Assembly (NCBI GenBank): GCA_020002185.1 | Contig: CM034541.1 | Span: 55,188,567 to 55,252,566 of the forward strand | DNA: 64,000 nt | Direction of reading: 5' to 3' | Source of the DNA: Paraescarpia echinospica | Taxonomy: Eukaryota; Annelida; Polychaeta; Sabellida; Siboglinidae | Shown: positions 1 through 14,175 of the stretch, one piece after another | How the letters are laid out: each line of letters starts with the position of its first letter | Position numbering within the stretch: position 1 is the first letter of the stretch | Made by a program: the position numbers and the translations under genes | Notes under the pieces: model-generated | The model's input: the letters and a program-made list of their open reading frames with translations, nothing else | What the model was told of the DNA's origin: nothing | The model's database searches: none

Positions 1-1259
1 ATTTGTAGGGAGGAAGTATCTTACCGACTGGTAGTTCTGGGTAAAGACTGGTATACACTGCAGAATGTACCATTTGTAGGGAGGAAGTATCTTACCAACT
101 GGTAGTTCTGGGTAAAGACTGGCATACACTGCAGAATGTACCATTTGTAGGCAGGAAGTATCTTACCGACTGGTAGTTCTGGGTAAAGACTGGTATACAC
201 TGCAGAATGTACCATTTGTAGGGATAAAGTATCTTACCGACTGGTAGTTCTGGGTAAAGGCTGACATACACTGCAGAATGTACCATTTGTAGGGAGGAAG
301 TATCTTACCGACTGGTAGTTCTGGGTAAAGGCTGGCATACACCGCAGAATGTACCATTTGTAGGGAGGAAGTATCTCGCCGACTGGTAGTTCTGGGTAAA
401 GGCTGGCATACACTGCAGAATGTACCAATTGTAGGGAGGAAGTATCTCACCGACTGGTAGTTCTGGGTAAAAGCTGACATACACTGCAGAATGTATCATT
501 TGTAGGGAGGAAGTATCTTACCGACTGGTAGTTCTGGGTAAAGGCTGGCATACACTGCAGAATGTATCATTTGTAGGAAGGAAGTATCTCACCGACTGGT
601 AGTTCTGGGTAAATGCTGGCATACACTGCAGAATGTATCATTTGTAGGGAAGAAGTATCTTACCGAATGGTAGTTCTGGGTAAAGGCTGGCATACACTGC
701 AGAATGTATCATTTGTAGGGAGGAAGTATCTCACCGGCTGGTAGTTCTGGGTAAAGGCTGACATACACTGCAGAATGTATCATTTGTAGGGAAGAAGTAT
801 CTTACCGACTGGTAGATCTGGGTAAAGGCTGGCATACACTGCAGAATGTATCATTTGTAGGGAGGAAGTATCTCACCGACTGGTAGTTCTGGGTAAAGGC
901 TGACATACACTGCAGAATGTATTATTTGTAGGGAGGAAGTATCTTACCGACTGGTAGTTCTGGGTAAAGGCTGGCATACACTGCAGAATGTACCATTTGT
1001 AGGGAGGAAGTATCTCGCCGACTGGTAGTTCTGGGTAAAGGCTGGCATACACTGCAGAATGTACCATTTGTAGGGAGGAAGTATCTCACCGACTGGTAGT
1101 TCTGGGTAAAAGCTGACATACACTGCAGAATGTATCATTTGTAGGGAGGAAGTATCTTACCGACTGGTAGTTCTGGGTAAAGGCTGGCATACACTACAGA
1201 ATGTATCATTTGTAGGCAGGAAGTATCTCACCGACTGGTAGTTCTGGGTAAAGGCTGGC

Positions 1260-1960
1260 ATACACTGCAGAATGTATCATTTGTAGGGAAGAAGTATCTT
1301 ACCGATTGGTAGTTCTGGGTAAAGGCTGGCATACACTGCAGAATGTATCATTTGTAGGGAGGAAGTATCTCACCGACTGGTAGTTCTGGGTAAAGGCTGA
1401 CATACACTGCAGAATGTATCATTTGTAGGGAAGAAGTATCTTACCGACTGGTAGTTCTGGGTAAAGGCTGGCATAACCTGCAGAATGTATCATTTGTAGG
1501 GAGGAAGTATCTCACCGACTGGTAGTTCTGGGTAAAGGCTGACATACACTGCAGAATGTATCATTTGTAGGGAAGAAGTATCTTACCGACTGGTAGTTCT
1601 GGGTAAAGGCTGGCATACACTGCAGAATGTATCATTTGTAGGGAGGAAGTATCTTACCGACTGGTAGTTCTGGGTAAAGGCTGGCATACACTGCAGAATG
1701 TATCATTTGTAGGGAGGAAGTATCTCACCGACTGGTAGTTCTGGGTAAGGCTGGCATTCACTGCAGAATATATCATTTGTAGGGAAGAAGTATCTTACCG
1801 ACTGGTAGTTCTGGGTAAAGGCTGGCATACACTGCAGAATGTATCATTTGTAGGAGGAAGTATCTCACCGACTGGTAGTTCTGGGTAAAGGCTGACATAC
1901 ACTGCAGAATGTATCATTTGTATGGAAGAAGTATCTTACCGACTGGTAGTTCTGGGTAAA
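1260..1960. repeat. 142-bp dimeric sub-array in the satellite
   Basis: Here two monomer types alternate. One has GGGAAGAAG, CTTACCGAC and GGCTGGCAT; the other has GGGAGGAAG, CTCACCGAC and GGCTGACAT. This gives a 142-bp second-order period. Similar alternation is seen at about 7,740-8,400, 9,890-10,260 and 12,300-13,800. Two units near 1,850 and 4,425 lack one G (TAGGAGGAAG). Confidence 0.75.
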
Positions 1961-3544
1961 GGCTGGCATACACTGCAGAATGTATCATTTGTAGGGAGGA
2001 AGTATCTCACCGACTGGTAGTTCTGGGTAAAGGCTGGCATACACTGCAGAATGTACCATTTGTAGTGAGGAAGTATCTCACCGACTGGTAGTTCTGGGTA
2101 AAGGCTGGCATACACTGCAGAATATACCATTTGTAGGGAGGAAGTATCTTACCGACTGGTAGTTCTGGGTAAAGGCTGGCATACACTGCAGAATGTACCA
2201 TTTGTAGGGAGGAAGTATCTTACCGACTGGTAGTTTTGGGTAAAGGCTGGCATACACTGCAGAATGTACCATTTGTAGGGAGGAATTATCTTACCGACTG
2301 GTAGTTCTGGGTAAAGGCTGGCATACACTGCAGAATGTATCATTTGTAGGGAAGAAGTATCTTACCGACTGGTAGTTCTGGGTAAAGACTGGCATACACT
2401 GCAGAATGTACCATTTGTAGGGTGGAAGTATCTTACCGACTGGTAGTTCTGGGTAAAGGTTGGTATACACTGCAGAATGTACCATTTGTAGGGAAGAAGT
2501 ATCTTACCGACTGGTAGTTCTGGGTAAAGGCTGGCATACACTGCAGAATGTATCATTTGTAGGGAGGAAGTATCTTACCGACTGGTAGTTCTGGGTAAAG
2601 GCTGGCATACACTGCAGAATGTATCATTTGTAGGGAGGAAGTATCTTCACCAACTGGTAGTTCTGGGTAAAGGCTGGCATACACTGCAGAATGTACAATT
2701 TGTAGGGAGGAAGTATCTTACTGACTGGTAGTTCTGGGTAAAGGCTGGCATACACTGCAGAATGTACCATTTGTAGGGAGGAAGTATCTTACCGACTGGT
2801 ATTTCTGGGTAAAGGCTGGCATACACTGCAGAATGTACCATTTGTAGGGAGGAAGTATCTTACCGACTGGTAGTTCTGGGTAAAGGCTGGCATACACTGC
2901 AGAATGTACCATTTTTAGGGAGGAAGTATCTTACCAACTGGTAGTTCTTGGTAAAAGTTGGCATACACTGCAGAATGTACCATTTGTAGGGAGGAAGTAT
3001 CTTACCGACTGGTAGTTCTGGGTAAAGGCTGGCATATGCTGCAGAATGTACCATTTGTAGGGAGGAAGTATCTTACCGACTGGTAGTTCTGGGTAAAGGT
3101 TGGCATACACTGCAGAATGTAATATTTGTAGGGAGGAAGTATCTTACCGACTGGTAGTTCTGGGTAAAGGCTGGTATACACTGCAGAATGTACCATTTGT
3201 AGGGAGGAAGTATCTCACCGACTGGTAGTTCTGGGTAAAGGCTGACATACACTGCAGAATGTATCATTTGTAGGGAAGAAGTATCTTACCGACTGGTAGA
3301 TCTGGGTAAAAGCTGGCATACACTGCAGAATGTATCATTTGTAGGGAGGAAGTATCTCACCGACTGGTAGTTCTGGGTAAAGGCTGACATACACTGCAGA
3401 ATGTATTATTTGTAGGGAGGAAGTATCTTACCGACTGGTAATTCTGGGTAAAGGCTGGCATACACTTCAGAATGTACCATTTGTAGGGAGGAAGTATCTC
3501 GCCGACTGGTAGTTCTGGGTAAAGGCTGGCATACACTGCAGAAT

Positions 3545-3760
3545 GTATCATTTAGCTAAGGAGGAAGTATCCTCTGGACCTGGTAGTTCTGGGTAGAGGC
3601 TGGCATACACTGCAGAGATGTACCATTTGTAGGGAGGGGAAGTATCCTCTCACCGACCTGGTAGTTCTAAGGTAAAACTGACATACACTAGCAAGATATG
3701 TATCATTTGTGAGGAGGAAGTATCTTACCGACTGGTAGTTCTGGGTAAAGGCTGGCATAC
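3545..3760. repeat. Indel-rich corrupted satellite monomers
   Basis: About three consecutive monomers carry many single- and few-base insertions (ATTTAGCTAAGGAGG, TATCCTCTGGACC, GCAGAGATG, CTAGCAAGATATG), while the monomers on both sides are clean. The clustering of length errors looks more like an unpolished long-read patch than biological decay, but either is possible. Confidence 0.7.
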
Positions 3761-6474
3761 ACTACAGAATGTATCATTTGTAGGCAGGAAGTATCTCTCA
3801 CCGACTGGTAGTTCTGGGTAAAGACTGATATACACTGCAGAATGTACCATTTGTAGGGACGAAGTATCTCACCGACTGGTAGTTCTGGGTAAAGGCTGGC
3901 ATACACTGCAGAATGTATCATTTGTAGGAAAGAAGTATCTTACCGACTGGTAGTTCTGGGTAAAGGCTGGCATACACTGCAGAATGTATCATTTGTAGGG
4001 AGGAAGTATCTCACCGACTGGTAGTTCTGGGTAAAGGCTGGCATACACTGCAGAATGTATCATTTGTAGGGAAGAAGTATCTTACCGACTGGTAGTTCTG
4101 GGTAAAGGCTGGCATAACCTGCAGAATGTATCATTTGTAGGGAGGAAGTATCTCACCGACTGGTACTTCTGGGTAAAGGCTGGCATACACTGCAGAATGT
4201 ATCATTTGTAGGGAAGAAGTATCTTACCGACTGGTAGTTCTGGGTAAAGGCTGGCATACACTGCAGAATGTATCATTTGTAGGGAGGAAGTATCCCACCG
4301 ACTGGTAGTTCTGGGTAAAGGCTGGCATACACTGCAGAATGTATCATTTGTAAGGAAGAAGTATCTTACCGACTGGTAGTTCTGGGTAAAGGCTGGCATA
4401 CACTGCAGAATGTATCATTTGTAGGAGGAAGTATCTCACCGACTGGTAGTTCTGGGTAAAGGCTGACATACACTGCAGAATGTATCATTTGTATGGAAGA
4501 AGTATCTTACCGACTGGTAGTTCTGGGTAAAGGCTGGCATACACTGCAGAATGTATCATTTGTAGGGAGGAAGTATCTCACCGACTGGTAGTTCTGGTTA
4601 AAGGCTGGCATACACTGCAGAATGTACCATTTGTAGTGAGGAAGTATCTCACCGACTGGTAGTTCTGGGTAAAGGCTGGCATACACTGCAGAATATACCA
4701 TTTGTAGGGAGGAAGTATCTTACCGACTGGTAGTTCTGGGTAAAGGCTGGCATACACTGCAGAATGTACCATTTGTAGGGAGGAAGTATCTTACCGACTG
4801 GTAGTTTTGGGTAAAGGCTGGCATACACTGCAGAATGTACCATTTGTAGGGAGGAAGTATCTTACCGACTGGTAGTTCTGGGTAAAGGCTGGCATACACT
4901 GCAGAATGTATCATTTGTAGGGAAGAAGTATCTTACCGACTGGTAGTTCTGGGTAAAGACTGGCATACACTGCAGAATGTACCATTTGTAGGGTGGAAGT
5001 ATCTTACCGACTGGTAGTTCTGGGTAAAGGTTGGTATACACTGCAGAATGTACCATTTGTAGGGAAGAAGTATCTTACCGACTGGTAGTTCTGGGTAAAG
5101 GCTGGCATACACTGCAGAATGTATCATTTGTATGGAGGAAGTATCTTACCGACTGGTAGTTCTGGGTAAAGGCTGGCATACACTGCAGAATGTATCATTT
5201 GTAGGGAGGAAGTATCTCACCAACTGGTAGTTCTGGGTAAAGGCTGGCATACACTGCAGAATGTACAATTTGTAGGGAGGAAGTATCTTACTGACTGGTA
5301 GTTCTGGGTAAAGGCTGGCATACACTGCAGAATGTACCATTTGTAGGGAGGAAGTATCTTACCGACTGGTATTTCTGGGTAAAGGCTGGCATACACTGCA
5401 GAATGTACCATTTGTAGGGAGGAAGTATCTTACCGACTGGTAGTTCTGGGTAAAGGCTGGCATACACTGCAGAATGTACCATTTTTAGGGAGGAAGTATC
5501 TTACCAACTGGTAGTTCTTGGTAAAAGTTGGCATACACTGCAGAATGTACCATTTGTAGGGAGGAAGTATCTTACCGACTGGTAGTTCTGGGTAAAGGCT
5601 GGCATATGCTGCAGAATGTACCATTTGTAGGGAGGAAGTATCTTACCGACTGGTAGTTCTGGGTAAAGGTTGGCATACACTGCAGAATGTAATATTTGTA
5701 GGGAGGAAGTATCTTACCGACTGGTAGTTCTGGGTAAAGGCTGGCATACACTGCAGCATGCACCATTTGTAGGGAGGAAGTATCTTGCCGACTGGTATTT
5801 CTGGGTAAAGGCTGGCATACACTGCAGAATGTACCATTTGTAGGGAGGAAGTATCTCGCCGACTGGTAGTTCTGGGTAAAGACTGGTATACACTGCAGAA
5901 TGTACCATTTGTAGGGACGAAGTATCTCACCGACTGGTAGTTCTGGGTAAAGGCTGGCATACACTGCAGAATGTATCATTTGTAGGGAAGAAGTATCTTA
6001 CCAACTGGTAGTTCTTGGTAAAGGTTGGCATACACTGCAGAATGTACCATTTGTAGGGAGGAAGTATCTTACCGACTGGTAGTTCTGGGTAAAGGCTGGC
6101 ATATGCTGCAGAATGTACCATTTGTAGGGAGGAAGTATCTTACCGACTGGTAGTTCTGGGTAAAGGTTAGCATACACTGCAGAATGTACTATTTGTAGGG
6201 AGGAAGTATCTTACCGACTGGTAGTTCTGGGTAAAGGCTGGCATACACTGCAGCATGTACCATTTGTAGGGAGGAAGTATCTTGCCGACTGGTAGTTCTG
6301 GGTAAAGGCTGGCATACACTGCAGAATGTACCATTTGTAGGGAGGAAGTATCTCGCCGACTGGTAGTTCTGGGTAAAGACTGGTATACACTGCAGAATGT
6401 CCCATTTGTAGGGACGAAGTATCTTACCGACTGGTAGTTCTGGGTAAAGACTGGTATACACTGCAGAATGTACC

Positions 6475-9400
6475 ATTTGTAGGGAGGAAGTATCTTACCG
6501 ACTGGTAGTTCTGGGTAAAGACTGGTATACACTGCAGAATGTACCATTTGTAGGGAGGAAGTATCTTACCGACTGGTAGTTCTGGGTAAAGACTGGCATA
6601 CACTGCAGAATGTACCATTTGTAGGCAGGAAGTATCTTACCGACTGGTAGTTCTGGGTAAAGACTGGTATACACTGCAGAATGTACCATTTGTAGGGATA
6701 AAGTATCTTACCGACTGGTAGTTCTGGGTAAAGGCTGACATACACTGCAGAATGTACCATTTGTAGGGAGGAAGTATCTTACCGACTGGTAGTTCTGGGT
6801 AAAGGCTGGCATACACTGCAGAATGTACCATTTGTAGGGAGGAAGTATCTCGCCGACTGGTAGTTCTGGGTAAAGGCTGGCATACACTGCAGAATGTACC
6901 AATTGTAGGGAGGAAGTATCTCACCGACTGGTAGTTCTGGGTAAAAGCTGACATACACTGCAGAATGTATCATTTGTAGGGAGGAAGTATCTTACCGACT
7001 GGTAGTTCTGGGTAAAGGCTGGCATACACTGCAGAATCTATCATTTGTAGGAAGGAAGTATCTCACCGACTGGTAGTTCTGGGTAAATGCTGGCATACAC
7101 TGCAGAATGTATCATTTGTAGGGAAGAAGTATCTTACCGACTGGTAGTTCTGGGTAAAGGCTGGTATACACTGCAGAATGTATCATTTGTAGGGAGGAAG
7201 TATCTCACCGGCTGGTAGTTCTGGGTAAAGGCTGACATACACTGCAGAATGTATCATTTGTAGGGAAGAAGTATCTTACCGACTGGTAGATCTGGGTAAA
7301 AGCTGGCATACACTGCAGAATGTATCATTTGTAGGGAGGAAGTATCTCACCGACTGGTAGTTCTGGGTAAAGGCTGACATACACTGCAGAATGTATTATT
7401 TGTAGGGAGGAAGTATCTTACCGACTGGTAGTTCTGGGTAAAGGCTGGCATACACTGCAGAATGTACCATTTGTAGGGAGGAAGTATCTCGCAGACTGGT
7501 AGTTCTGGGTAAAGGCTGGCATACACTGCAGAATGTACCATTTGTAGGGAGGAAGTATCTCACCGACTGGTAGTTCTGGGTAAAAGCTGACATACACTGC
7601 AGAATGTATCATTTGTAGGGAGGAAGTATCTTACCGACTGGTAGTTCTGGGTAAAGGCTGGCATACACTACAGAATGTATCATTTGTAGGCAGGAAGTAT
7701 CTCACCGACTGGTAGTTCTGGGTAAAGGCTGGCATACACTGCAGAATGTATCATTTGTAGGGAAGAAGTATCTTACCGATTGGTAGTTCTGGGTAAAGGC
7801 TGGCATACACTGCAGAATGTATCATTTGTAGGGAGGAAGTATCTCACCGACTGGTAGTTCTGGGTAAAGGCTGACATACACTGCAGAATGTATCATTTGT
7901 AGGGAAGAAGTATCTTACCGACTGGTAGTTCTGGGTAAAGGCTGGCATAACCTGCAGAATGTATCATTTGTAGGGAGGAAGTATCTCACCGACTGGTACT
8001 TCTGGGTAAAGGCTGACATACACTGCAGAATGTATCATTTGTAGGGAAGAAGTATCTTACCGACTGGTAGTTCTGGGTAAAGGCTGGCATACACTGCAGA
8101 ATGTATCATTTGTAGGGAGGAAGTATCTTACCGACTGGTAGTTCTGGGTAAAGGCTGGCATACACTGCAGAATGTATCATTTGTAGGGAGGAAGTATCTC
8201 ACCGACTGGTAGTTCTGGGTAAAGGCTGGCATTCACTGCAGAATATATCATTTGTAGGGAAGAAGTATCTTACCGACTGGTAGTTCTGGGTAAAGGCTGG
8301 CATACACTGCAGAATGTATCATTTGTAGGAGGAAGTATCTCACCGACTGGTAGTTCTGGGTAAAGGCTGACATACACTGCAGAATGTATCATTTGTATGG
8401 AAGAAGTATCTTACCGACTGGTAGTTCTGGGTAAAGGCTGGCATACACTGCAGAATGTATCATTTGTAGGGAGGAAGTATCTCACCGACTGGTAGTTCTG
8501 GTTAAAGGCTGGCATACACTGCAGAATGTACCATTTGTAGTGAGGAAGTATCTCACCGACTGGTAGTTCTGGGTAAAGGCTGGCATACACTGCAGAATAT
8601 ACCACTTGTAGGGAGGAAGTATCTTACCGACTGGTAGTTCTGGGTAAAGGCTGGCATACACTGCAGAATGTACCATTTGTAGGGAGGAAGTATCTTACCG
8701 ACTGGTAGTTTTGGGTAAATTCTGGCATACACTGCAGAATGTACCATTTGTAGGGAGGAAGTATCTTACCGACTGGTAGTTCTGGGTAAAGGCTGGCATA
8801 CACTGCAGAATGTATCATTTGTAGGGAAGAAGTATCTTACCGACTGGTAGTTCTGGGTAAAGACTGGCATACACTGCAGAATGTACCATTTGTAGGGTGG
8901 AAGTATCTTACCGACTGGTAGTTCTGGGTAAAGGTTGGTATACACTGCAGAATGTACCATTTGTAGGGAAGAAGTATCTTACCGACTGGTAGTTCTGGGT
9001 AAAGGCTGGCATACACTGCAGAATGTATCATTTGTATGGAGGAAGTATCTTACCGACTGGTAGTTCTGGGTAAAGGCTGGCATACACTGCAGAATGTATC
9101 ATTTGTAGGGAGGAAGTATCTCACCAACTGGTAGTTCTGGGTAAAGGCTGGCATACACTGCAGAATGTACAATTTGTAGGGAGGAAGTATCTTACTGACT
9201 GGTAGTTCTGGGTAAAGGCTGGCATACACTGCAGAATGTACCATTTGTAGGGAGGAAGTATCTTACCGACTGGTATTTCTGGGTAAAGGCTGGCATACAC
9301 TGCAGAATGTACCATTTGTAGGGAGGAAGTATCTTACCGACTGGTAGTTCTGGGTAAAGGCTGGCATACACTGCAGAATGTACCATTTTTAGGGAGGAAG

Positions 9401-9890
9401 TATCTTACCAACTGGTAGTTCTTGGTAAAGGTTGGCATACACTGCAGAATGTACCATTTGTAGGGAGGAAGTATCTTACCGACTGGTAGTTCTGGGTAAA
9501 GGCTGGCATATGCTGCAGAATGTACCATTTGTAGGGAGGAAGTATCTTACCGACTGGTAGTTCTGGGTAAAGGTTGGCATACACTGCAGAATGTAATATT
9601 TGTAGGGAGGAAGTATCTTACCGACTGGTAGTTCTGGGTAAAGGCTGGCATACACTGCAGCATGTACCATTTGTAGGGAGGAAGTATCTTGCCGACTGGT
9701 ATTTCTGGGTAAAGGCTGGCATACACTGCAGAATGTACCATTTGTAGGGAGGAAGTATCTCGCGACTGGTAGTTCTGGGTAAAGACTGGTATACACTGCA
9801 GAATGTACCATTTGTAGGGACGAAGTATCTCACCGACTGGTAGTTCTGGGTAAAGGCTGGCATACACTGCAGAATGTATCATTTGTAGGG
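6475..9890. repeat. Higher-order satellite block, copy 2 (partial)
   Basis: From 6,475 to about 8,400 this tracks positions 1 to about 1,935. From about 8,411 to 9,880 it is closer to 4,507-5,980 (offset 3,904) than to 1,936 onward, as shown by the shared CTGGTTAAAGG variant at 4,595 and 8,500 that is absent at 2,025. A stretch around 7,347-7,612 recurs at 11,889-12,154 (offset 4,542), marked by the private CTCGCAGACTGG variant. The array has therefore grown by duplicating multi-kb blocks. Confidence 0.8.
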
Positions 9891-12800
9891 AAGAAGTATC
9901 TTACCGACTGGTAGTTCTGGGTAAAGGCTGGCATACACTGCAGAATGTATCATTTGTAGAGAGGAAGTATCTCACCGACTGGTAGTTCTGGGTAAAGGCT
10001 GACATACACTGCAGAATGTATCATTTGTAGGGAAGAAGTATCTTACCGACTGATAGTTCTGGGTAAAGGCTGGCATACACTGCAGAATGTATCATTTGTA
10101 GGGAGGAAGTATCTCACCGACTGGTAGTTCTGGGTAAAGGCTGACATACACTGCAGAATGTATCATTTGTAGGGAAGAAGTATCTTACCGACTGGTAGTT
10201 CTGGGTAAAGGCTGGCATACACTGCAGAATGTATCATTTGTAGGGAGGAAGTATCTCACCGACTGGTAGTTCTGGGTAAAGGCTGGCATACACTGCAGAA
10301 TGTATCATTTGTAGGGAGGAAGTATCTTACCGACTGGTAGTTCTGGGTAAAGGCTGGCATACACTGCAGAATGTATCATTTGTAGGGAGGAAGTATCTCA
10401 CCAACTGGTAGTTCTGGGTAAAGGCTGGTATACACTGCAGAATGTACCATTTGTAGGGAGGAAGTATCTTACCGACTGGTAGTTCTGGGTAAAGGCTGGC
10501 ATACACTGCAGAATGTACCATTTGTAGGGAGGAAGTATCTTACCGACTGGTAGTTCTGGGTAAAGGCTGGCATACACTGCAGAATGTACCATTTTTAGGG
10601 AGGAAGTATCTTACCAACTGGTAGTTCTTGGTAAAGGTTGGCATACACTGCAGAATGTACCATTTGTAGGGAGGAAGTATCTTACCGACTGGTAGTTCTG
10701 GGTAAAGGCTGGCATATGCTGCAGAATGTACCATTTGTAGGGAGGAAGTATCTTACCGACTGGTAGTTCTGGGTAAAGGTTGGCATACACTGCAGAATGT
10801 ACTATTTGTAGGGAGGAAGTATCTTACCGACTGGTAGTTCTGGATAAAGGCTGGCATACACTGCAGCATGTACCATTTGTAGGGAGGAAGTATCTTGCCG
10901 ACTGGTAGTTCTGGGTAAAGGCTGGCATACACTGCAGAATGTACCATTTGTAGGGAGGAAGTATCTCGCCGACTGGTAGTTCTGGGTAAAGACTGGTATA
11001 CACTGCAGAATGTACCATTTGTAGGGACGAAGTATCTCACCGACTGGTAGTTCTGGGTAAAGGCTGGCATACACTGCAGAATGTATCATTTGTAGGGAAG
11101 AAGTATCTTACCGACTGGTAGTTCTGGGTAAAGGCTGGCATACACTGCAGAATGTATCATTTGTAGGGAGGAAGTATCTCACTGACTGGTAGTTCTGGGT
11201 AAAGGCTGACATACACTGCAGAATGTATCATTTGTAGGGAAGAAGTATTTTACCGACTGGTAGTTCTGGGTAAAGGCTGGCATACATTGCAGAATGTATC
11301 ATTTGTAGGGAGGAAGTATCTTACCGACTGGTAGTTCTGGGTAAAGGCTGGCATACACTGCAGAATGTATCATTTGTAGGGAAGAAGTATCTTACCGACT
11401 GGTAGTTCTGGGTAAAGGCTGGCATACACTGCAGAATGTACCAATTGTAGGGAGGAAGTATCACACCGACTGGTAGTTCTGGGTAAAAGCTGACATACAC
11501 TGCAGAATGTATCATTTGTAGGGAGGAAGTATCTTACCGACTGGTAGTTCTGGGTAAAGGCTGGCATACACTGCAGAATGTATCATTTGTAGGAAGGAAG
11601 TATCTCACCGACTGGTAGTTCTGGGTAAATGCTGGCATACACTGCAGAATGTATCATTTGTAGGGAAGAAGTATCTTACCGACTGGTAGTTCTGGGTAAA
11701 GGCTGGTATACACTGCAGAATGTACCATTTGTAGGGAGGAAGTATCTCACCGGCTGGTAGTTCTGGGTAAAGGCTGACATACACTGCAGAATGTATCATT
11801 TGTAGGGAAGAAGTATCTTACCGACTGGTAGATCTGGGTAAAAGCTGGCATACACTGCAGAATGTATCATTTGTAGGGAGGAAGTATCTCACCGACTGGT
11901 AGTTCTGGGTAAAGGCTGACATACACTGCAGAATGTATTATTTGTAGGGAGGAAGTATCTTACCGACTGGTAGTTCTGGGTAAAGGCTGGCATACACTGC
12001 AGAATGTACCATTTGTAGGGAGGAAGTATCTCGCAGACTGGTAGTTCTGGGTAAAGGCTGGCATACACTGCAGAATGTACCATTTGTAGGGAGGAAGTAT
12101 CTCACCGACTGGTAGTTCTGGGTAAAAGCTGACATACACTGTAGAATGTATCATTTGTAGGGAGGAAGTATCTTACCGACTGGTAGTTCTGGGTAAAGGC
12201 TGGCATACACTACAGAATGTATCATTTGTAGGCAGGAAGTATCTCACCGACTGGTAGTTCTGGGTAAAGGCTGGCATACACTGCAGAATGTATCATTTGT
12301 AGGGAAGAAGTATCTTACCGATTGGTAGTTCTGGGTAAAGGCTGGCATACACTGCAGAATGTATCATTTGTAGGGAGGAAGTATCTCACCGACTGGTAGT
12401 TCTGGGTAAAGGCTGACATACACTGCAGAATGTATCATTTGTAGGGAAGAAGTATCTTACCGACTGGTAGTTCTGGGTAAAGGCTGGCATAACCTGCAGA
12501 ATGTATCATTTGTAGGGAGGAAGTATCTCACCGACTGGTAGTTCTGGGTAAAGGCTGACATACACTGCAGAATGTATCATTTGTAGGGAAGAAGTATCTT
12601 ACCGACTGGTAGTTCTGGGTAAAGGCTGGCATACACTGCAGAATGTATCATTTGTAGGGAGGAAGTATCCCACCGACTGGTAGTTCTGGGTAAAGGCTGG
12701 CATACACTGCAGAATGTATCATTTGTAGGGAAGAAGTATCTTAACGACTGGTAGTTCTGGGTAAAGGCTGGCATACACTGCAGAATGTATCATTTGTAGG

Positions 12801-14175
12801 AGGAAGTATCTCACCGACTGGTAGTTCTGGGTAAAGGCTGACATACACTGCAGAATGTATCATTTGTAGGGAAGAAGTATCTTACCGACTGGTAGTTCTG
12901 GGTAAAGTCTGGCATACACTGCAGAATGTATCATTTGTAGGGAGGAAGTATCTCACCGACTGGTAGTTCTGGGTAAAGGCTGGCATACACTGCAGAATGT
13001 ACCATTTGTAGGGAGGAAGTATCTTGCCGACTGGTAGTTCTGGGTAAAGGCTGGCATACACTGCAGAATGTACCATTTGTAGGGAGGAAGTATCTCGCCG
13101 ACTGGTAGTTCTGGGTAAAGACTGGTATACACTGCAGAATGTACCATTTGTAGGGACGAAGTATCTCACCGACTGGTAGTTCTGGGTAAAGGCTGGCATA
13201 CACTGCAGAATGTGTCATTTGTAGGGAAGAAGTATCTTACCGACTGGTAGTTCTGGGTAAAGGCTGGCATACACGGCAAAATGTATCATTTATAGGGAGG
13301 AAGTATCTCACCGACTGGTAGTTCTGGGTAAAGGCTGACATACACTGCAGAATGTATCATTTGTAGGGAAGAAGTATCTTACCGACTGGTAGTTCTGGGT
13401 AAAGGCTGGCATACACTGCAGAATGTATAATTTGTAGGGAGGAAGTATCTCACCGACTGGTAGTTCTGGGTAAAGGCTGACATACACTGCAGAATGTATC
13501 ATTTGTAGGGAAGAAGTATCTTACCGACTGGTTGTTCTGGGTAAAGGCTGGCATACACTGCAGAATGTATCATTTGTAGGGAGGAAGTATCCCACCGACT
13601 GGTAGTTCTGGGTAAAGGCTGGCATACACTGCAGAATGTATCATTTGTAGGGAAGAAGTATCTTACCGACTGGTAGTTCTGGGTAAAGGCTGGCATACAC
13701 TGCAGAATGTATCATTTGTAGGAGGAAGTATCTCACCGACTGGTAGTTCTGGGAAAAGGCTGACATACACTGCAGAATGTATCATTTGTAGGGAAGAAGT
13801 ATCTTACCGACTGGTAGTCCTGGGTAAAGGCTGGCATACACTGCAGAATGTATCATTTGTAGGGAGGAAGTATCTCACCGACTGGTAGTTCTAGGTAAAG
13901 GGTGGCATACACTGCAGAATGTACCATTTTTAGGGAGGAAGTATCTTACCAACTGGTAGTTCTTGGTAAAGGTTGGCATACACTGCAGAATGTACCATTT
14001 GTGGGGAGGAAGTATCTTACCGACTGGTAGTTCTGGGTAAAGGCTGGCATAAGCTGCAGAATGTATCATTTGTAGGGAGGAAGTATCTCACCAACTGGTA
14101 GTTCTGCGTAAAGGCTGGTATACATTGCAGAATGTACCATTTGTAGGGAGGAAGTATCTTACCGACTGGTAGTTC

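Larger units (their letters stand above)
1..6474. repeat. Higher-order satellite block, copy 1
   Basis: Rare monomer variants recur at a fixed offset of 6,474 bp. The unusual GGGATAAAG monomer near 217 recurs near 6,691, the CCAATTGTAGG variant near 423 recurs near 6,897, and position 1 itself aligns with 6,475. After a 1-bp length difference near 1,747 the offset becomes 6,475. Inside this block, 1,936 to about 3,050 is repeated at 4,507 to about 5,620 (offset 2,571). These offsets are not exact multiples of 71 because single monomers carry small indels. Confidence 0.85.
1..14175. repeat. 71-bp satellite array, left part
   Basis: This is a continuous head-to-tail array of a 71-bp monomer, about 200 copies before the assembly gap. 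Nearly every monomer carries a PstI site (CTGCAG) within ACACTGCAGAATGTA, followed by ATTTGTAGGGAGGAAGTA and ACTGGTAGTTCTGGGTAA. Variation is concentrated at a few sites: CTTACCGAC, CTCACCGAC or CTCGCCGAC; GGGAGGAAG or GGGAAGAAG; GGCTGGCAT, GGCTGACAT or GACTGGTAT; GTACCAT or GTATCAT. Because 71 is not a multiple of 3, the minus strand reads through all three frames over three monomers and meets one stop (CGG-TAA or CGG-TGA). This gives the endlessly repeated 64-residue frames. The CTCGCC variant removes that stop and yields longer frames. I see no sign of a real protein. A satellite, possibly heterochromatic, is the best reading. Confidence 0.97.
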
